Assembly (NCBI RefSeq): GCF_900112795.1
Contig: NZ_FONA01000026.1
Location: 1 to 50,902 of the forward strand
From: Thermophagus xiamenensis
GTDB lineage: Bacteria > Bacteroidota > Bacteroidia > Bacteroidales > Marinilabiliaceae
Direction of reading: 5' to 3'
Length of the DNA: 50,902 nt
The notes beneath the pieces are model-generated. The model worked only from the letters and a program-made list of their open reading frames with translations, did not search any database and was not told the DNA's origin. The position numbers and the translations under genes are program-made. Shown here piece by piece: positions 7,792 to 15,604 of this stretch. Positions within the stretch are counted from its first letter, which is position 1. Every line of letters starts with the position of its first letter.

Positions 7792-8553
7792 TTATTTGAC
7801 TTGTATTTGAATTCTTGTTTCTTCAGGCGGGTTAATAATTTTTCCTTTTTTCGTCAATGTTCTGATATGATTCAGGATGATATCTCTGATTTTTTTCTGA
7901 GAGGTATATCTCTTCTCGGCTTTTGAAAAAAATGTGTAATGGTCGCCACCATTTGCCAGGTAATCAGGTGTAACCACATAATAGTATTTATCGGTCTTTA
8001 ATGGTTCGCCTTGTATCATGGGATTGATGACTTTTTGGTCTTTAAAGATGAAAGATGCACCGGAAAGGCCATCACCGCCCGATGCTCCCATGTGCATAAA
8101 GGTTTCATAGACCACTTCGCCCGACAGTTTTAAAATAACCATCTGATTTTCGAAAGGCATAAGCGAATAAATATCTCTTACGGTTATATCGCCTTTAGGC
8201 AACGGTGTTCTAAGACCTTTTATGTTGATAACGGCAATGGTGGGTAAAGGTTCGTATCGGGCATCATTGATTTCTCTTAAAGCTTCTTCCCTGATTAAAT
8301 CGGCGACAAAATGGGAGAGGGGAGTCTCCGGTTTTTCCGGGAATAATTGCTTTTTTGAGGTGCCAATTACCTCGTTCATAATCGATTCAATAGAGTCGTG
8401 CAGTGGTGCTATATAGGCTTTAAAAGCGGGGTCTGCAGCAATGGTGCTGTCTAGTCCAATGTTCTGGTATGATTGAAGCCCGGGTTGAAGGTTTTGTTGA
8501 CAAGAGATGGTAACCAATCCAATAAGGAAAGAAATTATCAAAAAGTGTCTCAT
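7792..8553 (-). CDS. 5'-nucleotidase C-terminal domain lipoprotein
   Basis: This 253-residue protein has a lipoprotein signal (hydrophobic segment, then LVTISC with the lipidated cysteine at about residue 18). The rest matches only the C-terminal domain of periplasmic 5'-nucleotidases: PETPLSHFVADLIREEA, then INIKGLRTPLPKGDITVRD, then YLANGGDHYTFF, which forms the adenine-binding side. The metal-binding catalytic domain is absent and is supplied by the gene just downstream. The two are in swapped order relative to the single-chain enzyme. The lipid anchor would hold this half on a membrane while its partner is Tat-exported. Confidence 0.85.
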   Translation of the reverse strand: MRHFLIISFLIGLVTISCQQNLQPGLQSYQNIGLDSTIAADPAFKAYIAPLHDSIESIMNEVIGTSKKQLFPEKPETPLSHFVADLIREEALREINDARYEPLPTIAVINIKGLRTPLPKGDITVRDIYSLMPFENQMVILKLSGEVVYETFMHMGASGGDGLSGASFIFKDQKVINPMIQGEPLKTDKYYYVVTPDYLANGGDHYTFFSKAEKRYTSQKKIRDIILNHIRTLTKKGKIINPPEETRIQIQVK

Positions 8554-8656
8554 TCGTATAAAATTTTATTAAGTAGTTATGGTCCGAATGGTTTTAAATA
8601 GGCATTAAAATTAAAAAAAGTATCTCAGCAAGACCCTTTCCCGGGGTATATTTAAC

Positions 8657-8683
8657 AAAAAAAACAGCAAGAAAATCTTGCTG
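8657..8683 (-). terminator. Rho-independent terminator (minus strand)
   Basis: On the minus strand the stem CAGCAAGA/TCTTGCTG (8 bp) closes a three-base loop and is followed by a run of eight T. It lies 16 bp past the stop codon of the 8699-9412 gene and is the clearest single-strand terminator in the window. Confidence 0.88.
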
Positions 8684-8698
8684 CATGATTGACATAAA

Positions 8699-9412
8699 TT
8701 ATTTAATACGTTCCATATATTTTTTTCTAACCTCAGTCAGGTATTCTTCATTGATATCAGGATAATAAATTCTGATCATATCCTGTATACCAAATCCGAA
8801 ATGGAAATGCCCTATAGCGGCATCAAAAAACGGACGCTCCCAATTAAACTTCACTTGCCGGGTAATATTCTCGAAATGTTTCCACGTGAGTTTTTCAGGG
8901 ATGGCAAAGTAGCCATGATCCTTTTCTATTTGATCAAAAAATACGCCGCGAACTGTTTCGTTAAGGATAAAAAACTTTTTGATACGGATAATTGCCGGGC
9001 CTTCCACTTTCCTCGGTGGTTTGCTCCTGAACTCAATACCTTGATCCATGTATCCTGCCTGTAAGTCAACTATCTGGTCGAAATTATCCAAATGTCTAAT
9101 TCGAATTACATCGAATTGTTTGTTGTAAATGTTAACAACCCCGGGAGTGGCATTAAAATCGGTCTGAAAATAACTTTTTATATTTTGTGTGGCACGGGTT
9201 ATATCTTCCAGGGTATATAATTTTTTTAATACCAGATATATGTAGAGGGGTTTGCTCTCTACCGGGTGGTCGGAATAATAATTATAAAATCCCGGAAATG
9301 GTTCCGGTGCTTCCAAAACAAATGTGTTGGGCCAGATTTTATCTTCAAGTGTGCAAAGGGTCTCTTGTTTCAACAGATTCCCGTAACGTTCCATGTATGG
9401 TTCTTTACTCAT
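8699..9412 (-). CDS. Conserved hypothetical protein, about 237 residues
   Basis: I do not recognise this family. The ATG at 9412 (reading MSKEPYMERYGN) is preferred over a longer frame beginning 60 bases upstream, because the extra residues look like translated leader. The protein is soluble, has no signal peptide or membrane helix, and is rich in aromatic and charged residues, for example PEPFPGFYNYYSD and IGHFHFGFGIQDMIRIYYPD. It has no obvious catalytic motif. It lies 98 bp downstream of yaaA, and a strong terminator follows it, so the two may be co-transcribed. It is clearly coding, judged from even composition and length. Confidence 0.7.
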   Translation of the reverse strand: MSKEPYMERYGNLLKQETLCTLEDKIWPNTFVLEAPEPFPGFYNYYSDHPVESKPLYIYLVLKKLYTLEDITRATQNIKSYFQTDFNATPGVVNIYNKQFDVIRIRHLDNFDQIVDLQAGYMDQGIEFRSKPPRKVEGPAIIRIKKFFILNETVRGVFFDQIEKDHGYFAIPEKLTWKHFENITRQVKFNWERPFFDAAIGHFHFGFGIQDMIRIYYPDINEEYLTEVRKKYMERIK

Positions 9413-9510
9413 ATTAATATTAGGTTTGATTATGGGACAAAAGTTAAGGAAATTTTTACTGATATACATCAAAACGGTTATAGATAAAATCGATAATAGG
9501 TTTTGAATGT

Positions 9511-10284
9511 TTATAATTCATGTCGAGTAAAGACCATTTCTTTATCGGTAGATAGTTGGTTATTGAAGTGGTATCCATCCAGGTCGAAAGCCTTAAGCTC
9601 TTCCGGGTCGGAGAGTTGATTCTGAATGATGAAGCGAGTCATCATTCCTCTGGCTTTTTTGGCATAGACACTAATAACCTTAAAGGTACCATTTTTATAT
9701 TCTTTAAATACCGGTGTGATGATGGGAACCTCAATTTTTTGGGGGTTAATAGCCTTGAAATATTCCTGGCTGGCAAGGTTTACCAAAGCTTTATGGCCAC
9801 CGTCTGCCAAATCCTTATTAAGTTGCATGGTTATTTTATCGCCCCAAAATTGGTAGAGGTCTTTCCCTTTGGGATTTTTGAGTTTAATACCCATTTCCAG
9901 ACGGTAGGGAAGGATAAGGTCGAGAGGGCGCAATAAACCATATAAGCCGGAAAGAATCCGCAAGTGGTGTTGAGCTGTGTTGAGTTCTTCGGTGCTGAAG
10001 GTGCGCGCCTGAAGTCCGTTATAGGCTTCGCCGTTAAAGGCTAAGATGGCGGGTCGACCTTCCGAACCATTAAACGGCCAGTGCCATTTAAAAAAACGCT
10101 CGGTATTAAGCTCTGCCAGACTGCGGCTTATTTTCATCAGTTGCATGAGGTCGGCAGGTGAATAATTTTTGAGTTGTTCTGCCAACTGAGAGGCTTCCTC
10201 AGGAAAGAACAGCTCTGTATAATTTATTTCAGGTACGGGTTGTTTAAAATCCAGTTTCTTGGCAGGTGATAAAATTGCTATCAT
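9511..10284 (-). CDS. yaaA: Peroxide stress protein YaaA
   Basis: This 257-residue protein begins with MIAILSPAKKLDF, the diagnostic start of the YaaA/DUF328 family, and keeps the family blocks NGEAYNGLQA, RILSGLYGLLRPLD and ASQEYFKAI. In E. coli, YaaA lowers free intracellular iron under hydrogen peroxide stress and binds DNA; the exact chemistry is unsettled. The protein is cytosolic. It starts 129 bp after the end of rlmD, in a gap with a small CCCCTCAAT direct repeat, and could share a transcript with the unknown gene downstream. Confidence 0.93.
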   Translation of the reverse strand: MIAILSPAKKLDFKQPVPEINYTELFFPEEASQLAEQLKNYSPADLMQLMKISRSLAELNTERFFKWHWPFNGSEGRPAILAFNGEAYNGLQARTFSTEELNTAQHHLRILSGLYGLLRPLDLILPYRLEMGIKLKNPKGKDLYQFWGDKITMQLNKDLADGGHKALVNLASQEYFKAINPQKIEVPIITPVFKEYKNGTFKVISVYAKKARGMMTRFIIQNQLSDPEELKAFDLDGYHFNNQLSTDKEMVFTRHEL

Positions 10285-10413
10285 ACTTCGGGTTTTAGTT
10301 CATTTTCCATAGTTCCTGGCTTATAACGCTTAGTGCAAAGTGGCTGGTCATAGAGCTAATTTAAAATACTATTTTTCCCCTCAATCTCATCAATCCCCTC
10401 AATTCCCGTCAAA

Positions 10414-11823
10414 TTATCTTCTTTCCAACAACACCACATTTTCCACATGGTGCGTATGTGGGAACATATCAACGGGTTGAATAGCTGTAACTTTATAACG
10501 GATATCCATCATGTTGATATCTCTTGCCTGTGTGGCAGAGTTACAGCTAACATAAACAATTTTTTCCGGCGCCGCGTTTAAAATAGTTTTTACCACATCT
10601 TCATGCATCCCGGCACGCGGCGGGTCAGTGATTATAACATCAGGGTATCCTTCTTTTTCAAACAAATCATGGGTCAAAATGTTTTTCATGTCACCCGCCA
10701 GAAACAAAGTGTTAGTAATGCCGTTGATGGCCGAATTTTCTTTGGCATCTTCGATAGCCTCCGGAACATATTCGATACCTACCACTTTTCGTGCTTTATG
10801 CGCCACAAAGTTGGCAATGGTTCCCGTTCCCGTATAAAGGTCATATACGGTTTCGTTGCCGGTGAGGCCCGCAAAGTCACGAGCCACTTTATATAAGTTA
10901 TAAGCCTGAAGGGAATTGGTCTGATAGAACGATTTGGGGCCTATTTTAAATTTTAATCCTTCCATCTCTTCAAAAATATGGTCGCGCCCCGAATATAACT
11001 TCACTTCCAAATCGGTAATAGTATCGTTGGCCTTTCCGTTGATGACATACATCCACGATGTCACTTCCGGAAATTGTTCCATCAGATGCCGGAACAGGAT
11101 ATGCCGTTTTTCTTCATCATCCTTATAGAAGACTACAATAACCATGACTTCGCCGGTTGTACTGGTACGGATGATGAGGGTTCTGAGCAGGCCTTCCTGA
11201 GCTTTTAAATCAAAAAAAGGCCAGTTGTTTCCGATGGCAAAATCTCGAATGGCCAGGCGAATAGCATTGGATGGTTGAGGTTGAAGATGACACTCTTCAA
11301 TGTTTATCACCTTGTCGAACATACCCGGAATATGAAAGCCCAGGCCGTTTTTATCGTTAATAACTTCGCCCGAATCCATCTCTTCCTGAGTGAGCCATCT
11401 CTTATTGGAAAAAGTGAATTCCAGTTTATTACGATAATACTGTTCTTCAGGTGAAGGTAAAATAGGGGATATCTCGGGTAACTGAACTTTCCCGATGCGC
11501 AACAGATTATTCCAGACTTCTCTCTGTTTGAATTTTATTTGTTCCTGATAGGGTATATGTTGCCATTTGCATCCGCCACAAGTACCAAAATGCCGGCAAA
11601 AAGGCTGCGTCCGGATTTCCGACAGATGGTGAAAATGTACCGGCCGTCCCTCATAATATTTTTTACGTTTTTTGGTGACTTGTACATCTACGACATCGCC
11701 GGGTGCGGCGAGAGGTACAAATACCACCATGTCGTTAATTTTTCCCAAAGCTTTTCCTTCGGCGGCTAAATCGCTAATAACCAACCTCTCCAGTAAGGGT
11801 TTATTTTTTCTTGAACGTCCCAC
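10414..11823 (-). CDS. rlmD: 23S rRNA (uracil-5)-methyltransferase, RlmD family
   Basis: The protein transfers a methyl group from S-adenosylmethionine to a uridine of 23S rRNA. In order it shows a TRAM domain (about residues 1-70, with AAEGKALGK), a 4Fe-4S cysteine cluster (CRHFGTCGGCKW and a later Cys in NIEECHL), the SAM-binding YDLYTGTGTI and the catalytic SCNSATQARD cysteine after DPPRAGMH. I chose the GTG start at 11823 (469 residues). A longer TTG-started frame begins at 11862, but it lies inside the promoter -7 element and could not be on the transcript. RlmD and RlmC-type targets cannot be separated by reading alone. It is divergent from the QueF-like gene. Confidence 0.88.
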   Translation of the reverse strand: MGRSRKNKPLLERLVISDLAAEGKALGKINDMVVFVPLAAPGDVVDVQVTKKRKKYYEGRPVHFHHLSEIRTQPFCRHFGTCGGCKWQHIPYQEQIKFKQREVWNNLLRIGKVQLPEISPILPSPEEQYYRNKLEFTFSNKRWLTQEEMDSGEVINDKNGLGFHIPGMFDKVINIEECHLQPQPSNAIRLAIRDFAIGNNWPFFDLKAQEGLLRTLIIRTSTTGEVMVIVVFYKDDEEKRHILFRHLMEQFPEVTSWMYVINGKANDTITDLEVKLYSGRDHIFEEMEGLKFKIGPKSFYQTNSLQAYNLYKVARDFAGLTGNETVYDLYTGTGTIANFVAHKARKVVGIEYVPEAIEDAKENSAINGITNTLFLAGDMKNILTHDLFEKEGYPDVIITDPPRAGMHEDVVKTILNAAPEKIVYVSCNSATQARDINMMDIRYKVTAIQPVDMFPHTHHVENVVLLERR

Positions 11824-11848
11824 GAATAAAATTTTCAGATTTTCGAAG

Positions 11849-11881
11849 CAAAGATATGCCAATCGCTATACAATAACCAAA
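11849..11881 (-). promoter_or_regulatory. Bacteroidetes promoter for rlmD
   Basis: On the minus strand, TTTG (11878-11881) is followed 21 bases later by TATCTTTG (11849-11856), a good match to the Bacteroidetes housekeeping promoter. Transcription would begin near 11842, about 20 bases before the GTG start. This placement rules out the longer TTG start for rlmD. Confidence 0.75.
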
Positions 11882-11884
11882 CTT

Positions 11885-11911
11885 TTTGTTTCCCTTAAAT
11901 TGTTAACTTTG
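11885..11911 (+). promoter_or_regulatory. Possible promoter for the QueF-like/selenium cluster
   Basis: TAACTTTG (11904-11911) is an exact TAnnTTTG. An upstream TTTG at 11885-11888 is only 15 bases away, shorter than usual. It lies 28 bp before the ATG of the first gene in the cluster, back-to-back with the rlmD promoter. Confidence 0.55.
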
Positions 11912-11938
11912 CGTGTGTGATTTTAAAAAAATTTGTTT

Positions 11939-12379
11939 ATGTCTGAAAAGGTGCTGACTTATAAAGATATAGATAAAAGTATTTTAAAGGCCCTTCCCAA
12001 TCCGGTAAAAAAAGCCTATGAAATAAAGATTAAAATTCCGGAGTTTACCTTTTTGGGAGTGAAAAATCAGCCCGATTTTGCCGATGTCTATATCACTTTT
12101 TATCCTACCGATAAAATTATTGAATTGAAATCGCTGAAGTTGTATGTTCATGCTTTGCGAAATATTACCGTATCGTACGAACGGCTAATCAATGTTTTTT
12201 ACGACCATTTAATGGAAGTATATGAGCCTGACCGTATTCGCATAGTTATGATTTGTAACCCCAGAGGAGGTATCAGTTCACGTCTGACCATCGATTCGGA
12301 CTGGAAGGCTCGGGGCGGTGAGGAAAAATACAGCGACTGGAAAAATCATCTTGATGATACCTGGAATGTAACGCTTTAG
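11939..12379 (+). CDS. QueF-like protein lacking the catalytic cysteine
   Basis: This 146-residue protein has the tunnelling-fold core of preQ0 reductase QueF. PEFTFLGVKNQPDFA (34-48) aligns with the QueF block PEFTSLCPKTGQPDFA, and ELKSLKLY (62-69) and the later PRGGIS match substrate-binding blocks. The nucleophilic cysteine of QueF, which forms the thioimide with preQ0, is replaced by Gly40, while the conserved Asp46 and Glu62 are kept. Ordinary four-electron nitrile reduction is therefore not expected. It could bind preQ0 or a related deazaguanine, act on another substrate, or be a partner of the tRNA-modifying enzymes downstream. The gene lies 49 bp before mnmH on the same strand. The ATG at 11939 is preferred over an in-frame TTG six bases earlier. 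Confidence 0.82.
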   Translation: MSEKVLTYKDIDKSILKALPNPVKKAYEIKIKIPEFTFLGVKNQPDFADVYITFYPTDKIIELKSLKLYVHALRNITVSYERLINVFYDHLMEVYEPDRIRIVMICNPRGGISSRLTIDSDWKARGGEEKYSDWKNHLDDTWNVTL

Positions 12380-12413
12380 CGCTATTTGCCCGCATGGGTA
12401 ATAAATTTTTAGC

Positions 12414-12419
12414 AGGAGG
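12414..12419 (+). promoter_or_regulatory. Strong Shine-Dalgarno site before mnmH
   Basis: AGGAGG stands nine bases before the ATG at 12429. Such a full ribosome binding site is unusual in this window, where most genes have none. It fixes the mnmH start and suggests that this enzyme is translated efficiently. Confidence 0.7.
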
Positions 12420-12428
12420 ACCAAATAA

Positions 12429-13484
12429 ATGGCTGAGGCTTTATTGGCCAACGATTTTTTACGTGCTGCGGATAAGTATCCGGTGGTAGATGTTCGCACA
12501 CCATCCGAATTCCGGCAGGGACATATTCCGGGTGCTCATAATATTCCTCTTTTTTCTGATGAAGAAAGAGCTGTGGTAGGTACATTGTATAAAAAGCAGG
12601 GACGAGAACAAGCCGTCCTTAAGGGTCTGGAATTTGTTGGTCCCAGGATGTCACAAATGGCATCTGAGGCTAAAAAACTGGCTGTTGATAATACGCTTTT
12701 GGTACATTGCTGGCGTGGTGGTATGCGTAGTGCCAGCATGGCCTGGTTGTTCGAAACCGTTGGTGTCCGTTCTTTTACTCTGGAGGGTGGTTACAAAGCC
12801 TATCGGGCTTCGTTCCATGAGATGATAGCCCGTGAAAACTGGAATTTTGTGGTTTTGGGCGGTCCTACCGGCAGTGGCAAAACCGATGTGTTAAAAGCAC
12901 TGGAAAGTATGGGCGAACAGGTGCTCGACCTGGAAGGGCTGGCCAACCATAAAGGTTCTGCCTTTGGTGCCCTGGGACAAAAGCCGCAACCTACCACCGA
13001 ACAGTTTCAGAATGACATTTATGAGGTTCTTCGCCACTTTGACCCTCAGCGAACCATCTGGGTAGAGGGTGAAAGTTATAACATAGGCAAAGTTTTTATT
13101 CCTGACCCTTTGTTTGAGCTGATTTTAAAAGCACCTTTGATAATGTTTGAGTTGAATCGTGAACGACGACTCGACAGGTTGGTAAAAGAGTATGGGTGCT
13201 TTGATAAAGAGCTTTTGTCACAAGCCGTAAAGAAAATTCAAAAGCGATTGGGTGGTTTACGAACGAAAGAAGCTCTTAAGGCTTTGGAAGAAAATGATTT
13301 CCGCAAAGTGGCCGATATCGCACTGCAATATTATGATAAAAGCTATGCTAAATCGCTCAGCCAAAGAAACAAACCGGTATGGTCTTTTTCTGAAGATGAA
13401 GACAATCCCGTAGCTACTGCTGAAAAACTCATTAACAACTTAAGTTATGTATACGATAGATACGAAAGGACATCTTTGTCCTGA
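12429..13484 (+). CDS. mnmH: tRNA 2-selenouridine synthase MnmH/SelU
   Basis: This 351-residue enzyme replaces sulfur with selenium in 2-thiouridine at the tRNA wobble position, using selenophosphate, by way of a geranylated intermediate. It has an N-terminal rhodanese domain with active-site Cys94 in HCWRGGMRS, and a C-terminal P-loop domain with GGPTGSGKT (144-152). The late block KRLGGLRTKEAL is typical of the family, and the length agrees. Selenophosphate would come from SelD, encoded 2 kb downstream in the same direction. The yedF start lies inside its 3' end, which suggests coupled translation. Confidence 0.95.
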   Translation: MAEALLANDFLRAADKYPVVDVRTPSEFRQGHIPGAHNIPLFSDEERAVVGTLYKKQGREQAVLKGLEFVGPRMSQMASEAKKLAVDNTLLVHCWRGGMRSASMAWLFETVGVRSFTLEGGYKAYRASFHEMIARENWNFVVLGGPTGSGKTDVLKALESMGEQVLDLEGLANHKGSAFGALGQKPQPTTEQFQNDIYEVLRHFDPQRTIWVEGESYNIGKVFIPDPLFELILKAPLIMFELNRERRLDRLVKEYGCFDKELLSQAVKKIQKRLGGLRTKEALKALEENDFRKVADIALQYYDKSYAKSLSQRNKPVWSFSEDEDNPVATAEKLINNLSYVYDRYERTSLS

Positions 13485-14067
13485 ACCTCTTATCATGGCC
13501 AGCAATGGCCTTAAAGAAGTAAAAGAAGGCGAGAAGGTTCTTATTATTTCGGATAATGAGACTTCTTATCAAAATCTCATGAGTTTCCTGACAGATTTGG
13601 GGGCTAATCCTGTTGCCAGTAAAAAGGGATATGAATATCATATTGAAGCAACCAAGCCCGCCAAATCATCACCACAAGCTGAAAATAATCCGGAGCAATA
13701 TTGTTCTGTTCCGGGAGGTGCTGCCCCCGCCACTGATTATGTTGTGGTAGCCCGCAGTTCCCGGATGGGAGAGGGTGACCCCGAATTAGGCGATTTACTC
13801 GTAAGAGGATATCTGAATGCGCTTAAAGGGATGGACCATTTACCTACTTATATAATCATGTATAACGGGGGTGTCAAACTGTCACTGGAGGGTACTGATA
13901 CAGCGCTGGCACTTGGCGAGTTGGAAGACAAAGGGGTGAGCATCATTGTATGTGGTACCTGTGTTGATTATTATAAAGTAAAAGATAAGGTGAGCGTAGG
14001 CCGTATAAGTAATATGTATCAAATAGCAACCATACTTGCCGAAGCGGGTCATGTGGTTTATTTGTAA
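13447..14067 (+). CDS. yedF: Selenium-metabolism protein YedF (TusA-DsrE fusion)
   Basis: This 206-residue protein has an N-terminal TusA-like domain with the CPEP motif (Cys11), a short linker, and a C-terminal DsrE/F-like domain ending in IIVCGTCVDYYK. This is the arrangement called sulfurtransferase-like selenium metabolism protein YedF. It is thought to carry persulfide or perselenide for selenium use, though the exact role is not established. It overlaps the end of mnmH by 38 bp and is followed six bases later by the desulfurase gene. That tight packing supports one operon and a shared selenium-delivery job. Confidence 0.92.
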   Translation: MYTIDTKGHLCPEPLIMASNGLKEVKEGEKVLIISDNETSYQNLMSFLTDLGANPVASKKGYEYHIEATKPAKSSPQAENNPEQYCSVPGGAAPATDYVVVARSSRMGEGDPELGDLLVRGYLNALKGMDHLPTYIIMYNGGVKLSLEGTDTALALGELEDKGVSIIVCGTCVDYYKVKDKVSVGRISNMYQIATILAEAGHVVYL

Positions 14068-14073
14068 TCTGCG

Positions 14074-15201
14074 ATGGAATTTAGTAATACATATTTTGAT
14101 AATGCCAGTACAAGCTGGCCAAAACCGGCGGAAGTGGGGGATGCGATGAAGCATTTCATCCATCAGATTGGTGGTACTTATGGCCGGGCAGCCTATGGTC
14201 GTGTATTCCAAACATCCAGAATAATTGAAGAGTGTCGAAATACCATGGCGGATGTGTTGGGTGTGGCCGAAGCAGGTAATATTGCTTTTACCACAAATGC
14301 CACTTATGCCTTGAATACCATAATTAACGGATTGAACTTATCCGGGGGTGAGGTGCTGATTTCACCTCTGGAGCACAATGCTGTGATGCGGCCTTTACAG
14401 CGTCTGTCCCAAACAAAAAATATTAAGTGGAAATTATTACCGGCAGGCAAAGATGGACGGATTATTCCGGAAAAAATTCCTGAAGTTCTTACCCCTTCCT
14501 GTAGGCTTGTTATTGTGAACCACCAGAGTAATGTAAATGGTGTAATTCAACCGGTAGAAGAGATTCGGTCATATATTGGTTCAATACCCTTTGCCATTGA
14601 TGTAACACAATCGTTGGGGGGTGTTCCTGTGGAAGGCGACAAATGGGGCGTTGATTTTATTGCCTTTACCGGGCACAAAGGTCTTTTGGGACCTGCCGGA
14701 ACTGGCGGTTTCTTCGTGAGAAATCCGGAAATGCTCGACCCTTTTATTTATGGAGGTACCGGCAGTCGTTCCGAAAGTTTTGAAATGCCCGGTTTTGTTC
14801 CCGACAAATATGAAGCCGGCACACCCAATACGGTTGGGATAGCAGGACTACTGGCGGCCCTTCAAAATAAACCTGATACGCTTTGGACCAATGACTTCTT
14901 TAACGAAATACTTCACCGTATAAGGCGCATTAAAGGACTTAAATTACTGGCGGCCGACCATTTTGAGCATCAAGGCTCAGTGTTTTCCATAGCTCATGGT
15001 TCCGTTCCCCCGTCAACTATTGCCAGACGGTTATACGACCGATACCGAATAGAGATTCGCTCAGGACTTCATTGCGCCCCGTTAGCACATCAATCTTTAC
15101 GGACTTTTCCTTCGGGTACGGCACGGTTTGCCTTGTCGCCCTGGCATACCAATGATGATTTGGAGAGCCTTGCTCAAGTTATTGAAGAGATATTGACATA
15201 A
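14074..15201 (+). CDS. Class V aminotransferase, cysteine desulfurase/selenocysteine lyase-like
   Basis: This 375-residue PLP enzyme has Lys202 in FTGHKGLLGP, the PLP Schiff-base lysine, and Cys334 in SGLHCAPLAH, the persulfide-forming cysteine of group II desulfurases. YFDNASTSWPKP at the N-terminus is typical of this family. It would release sulfur or selenium from cysteine or selenocysteine and pass it on. The neighbours YedF, DUF3343, SelD and MnmH suggest selenium delivery rather than iron-sulfur cluster assembly, since no SufU or IscU scaffold is nearby. Sequence alone does not separate the two substrates. Confidence 0.9.
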   Translation: MEFSNTYFDNASTSWPKPAEVGDAMKHFIHQIGGTYGRAAYGRVFQTSRIIEECRNTMADVLGVAEAGNIAFTTNATYALNTIINGLNLSGGEVLISPLEHNAVMRPLQRLSQTKNIKWKLLPAGKDGRIIPEKIPEVLTPSCRLVIVNHQSNVNGVIQPVEEIRSYIGSIPFAIDVTQSLGGVPVEGDKWGVDFIAFTGHKGLLGPAGTGGFFVRNPEMLDPFIYGGTGSRSESFEMPGFVPDKYEAGTPNTVGIAGLLAALQNKPDTLWTNDFFNEILHRIRRIKGLKLLAADHFEHQGSVFSIAHGSVPPSTIARRLYDRYRIEIRSGLHCAPLAHQSLRTFPSGTARFALSPWHTNDDLESLAQVIEEILT

Positions 15202-15214
15202 TAATAGAGCTTTT

Positions 15215-15427
15215 ATGCAGTTGTATTTGTTTCCAAATGTTCACAAAGTAATGAAGGCCGAAAAAATTTGCAGCAATATCGGCATTCAGAGCAGAGTAAT
15301 CCCGGTGCCGGAACATATTTCTTCCGAGTGTGGGATGTGTCTGTTAGTAGAATCAGGTGATGTAGACAAATGTGTGGAACTCTTTGAAAAAAACAGTATA
15401 CCTTTTGAGGTATATCATGAAGGTTAG
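15215..15427 (+). CDS. DUF3343 small putative Se/S carrier
   Basis: This 70-residue protein matches the DUF3343 family, small proteins found beside selenium genes and proposed to carry sulfur or selenium. Its SSECGMCL segment gives a CxxC pair (Cys39 and Cys42), which could hold a persulfide or perselenide. It lies 13 bp after the desulfurase, so co-expression is very likely. The fold resembles the TusA/DUF3343 class of small alpha-beta carriers. The carrier role is inference from the cysteines and the neighbours. Confidence 0.88.
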   Translation: MQLYLFPNVHKVMKAEKICSNIGIQSRVIPVPEHISSECGMCLLVESGDVDKCVELFEKNSIPFEVYHEG

Positions 15428-15600
15428 TCATTAGTGATTAGTCATTAGTCATTAGTGGTTAGTTTTTAGTTACTAGTCTTGAGTGCCAATGGACTAACCA
15501 CTAGTGACTATTGACTAACCACAAAACACTAATTACTATTGACTAACCACTAATGACTAGTATTAAATTCCATTCGAACAATAATTTAGATAAATTTTAG
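15428..15600. repeat. Hairpin-forming dispersed repeat between DUF3343 and selD
   Basis: About 130 bp of alternating TAGTCATTAGTGGTTAG blocks (15425-15475) and inverted GACTAACCACTAATGACTA blocks (15490-15560) separate two genes of the same cluster. The tail CCATTCGAACAATAATTTAGATAAATTTTA resembles the flank of the MITE-like unit seen at 41493-41667. The insertion may separate selD from the upstream operon in transcription. Confidence 0.75.
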
Positions 15601-15604
15601 GCTA

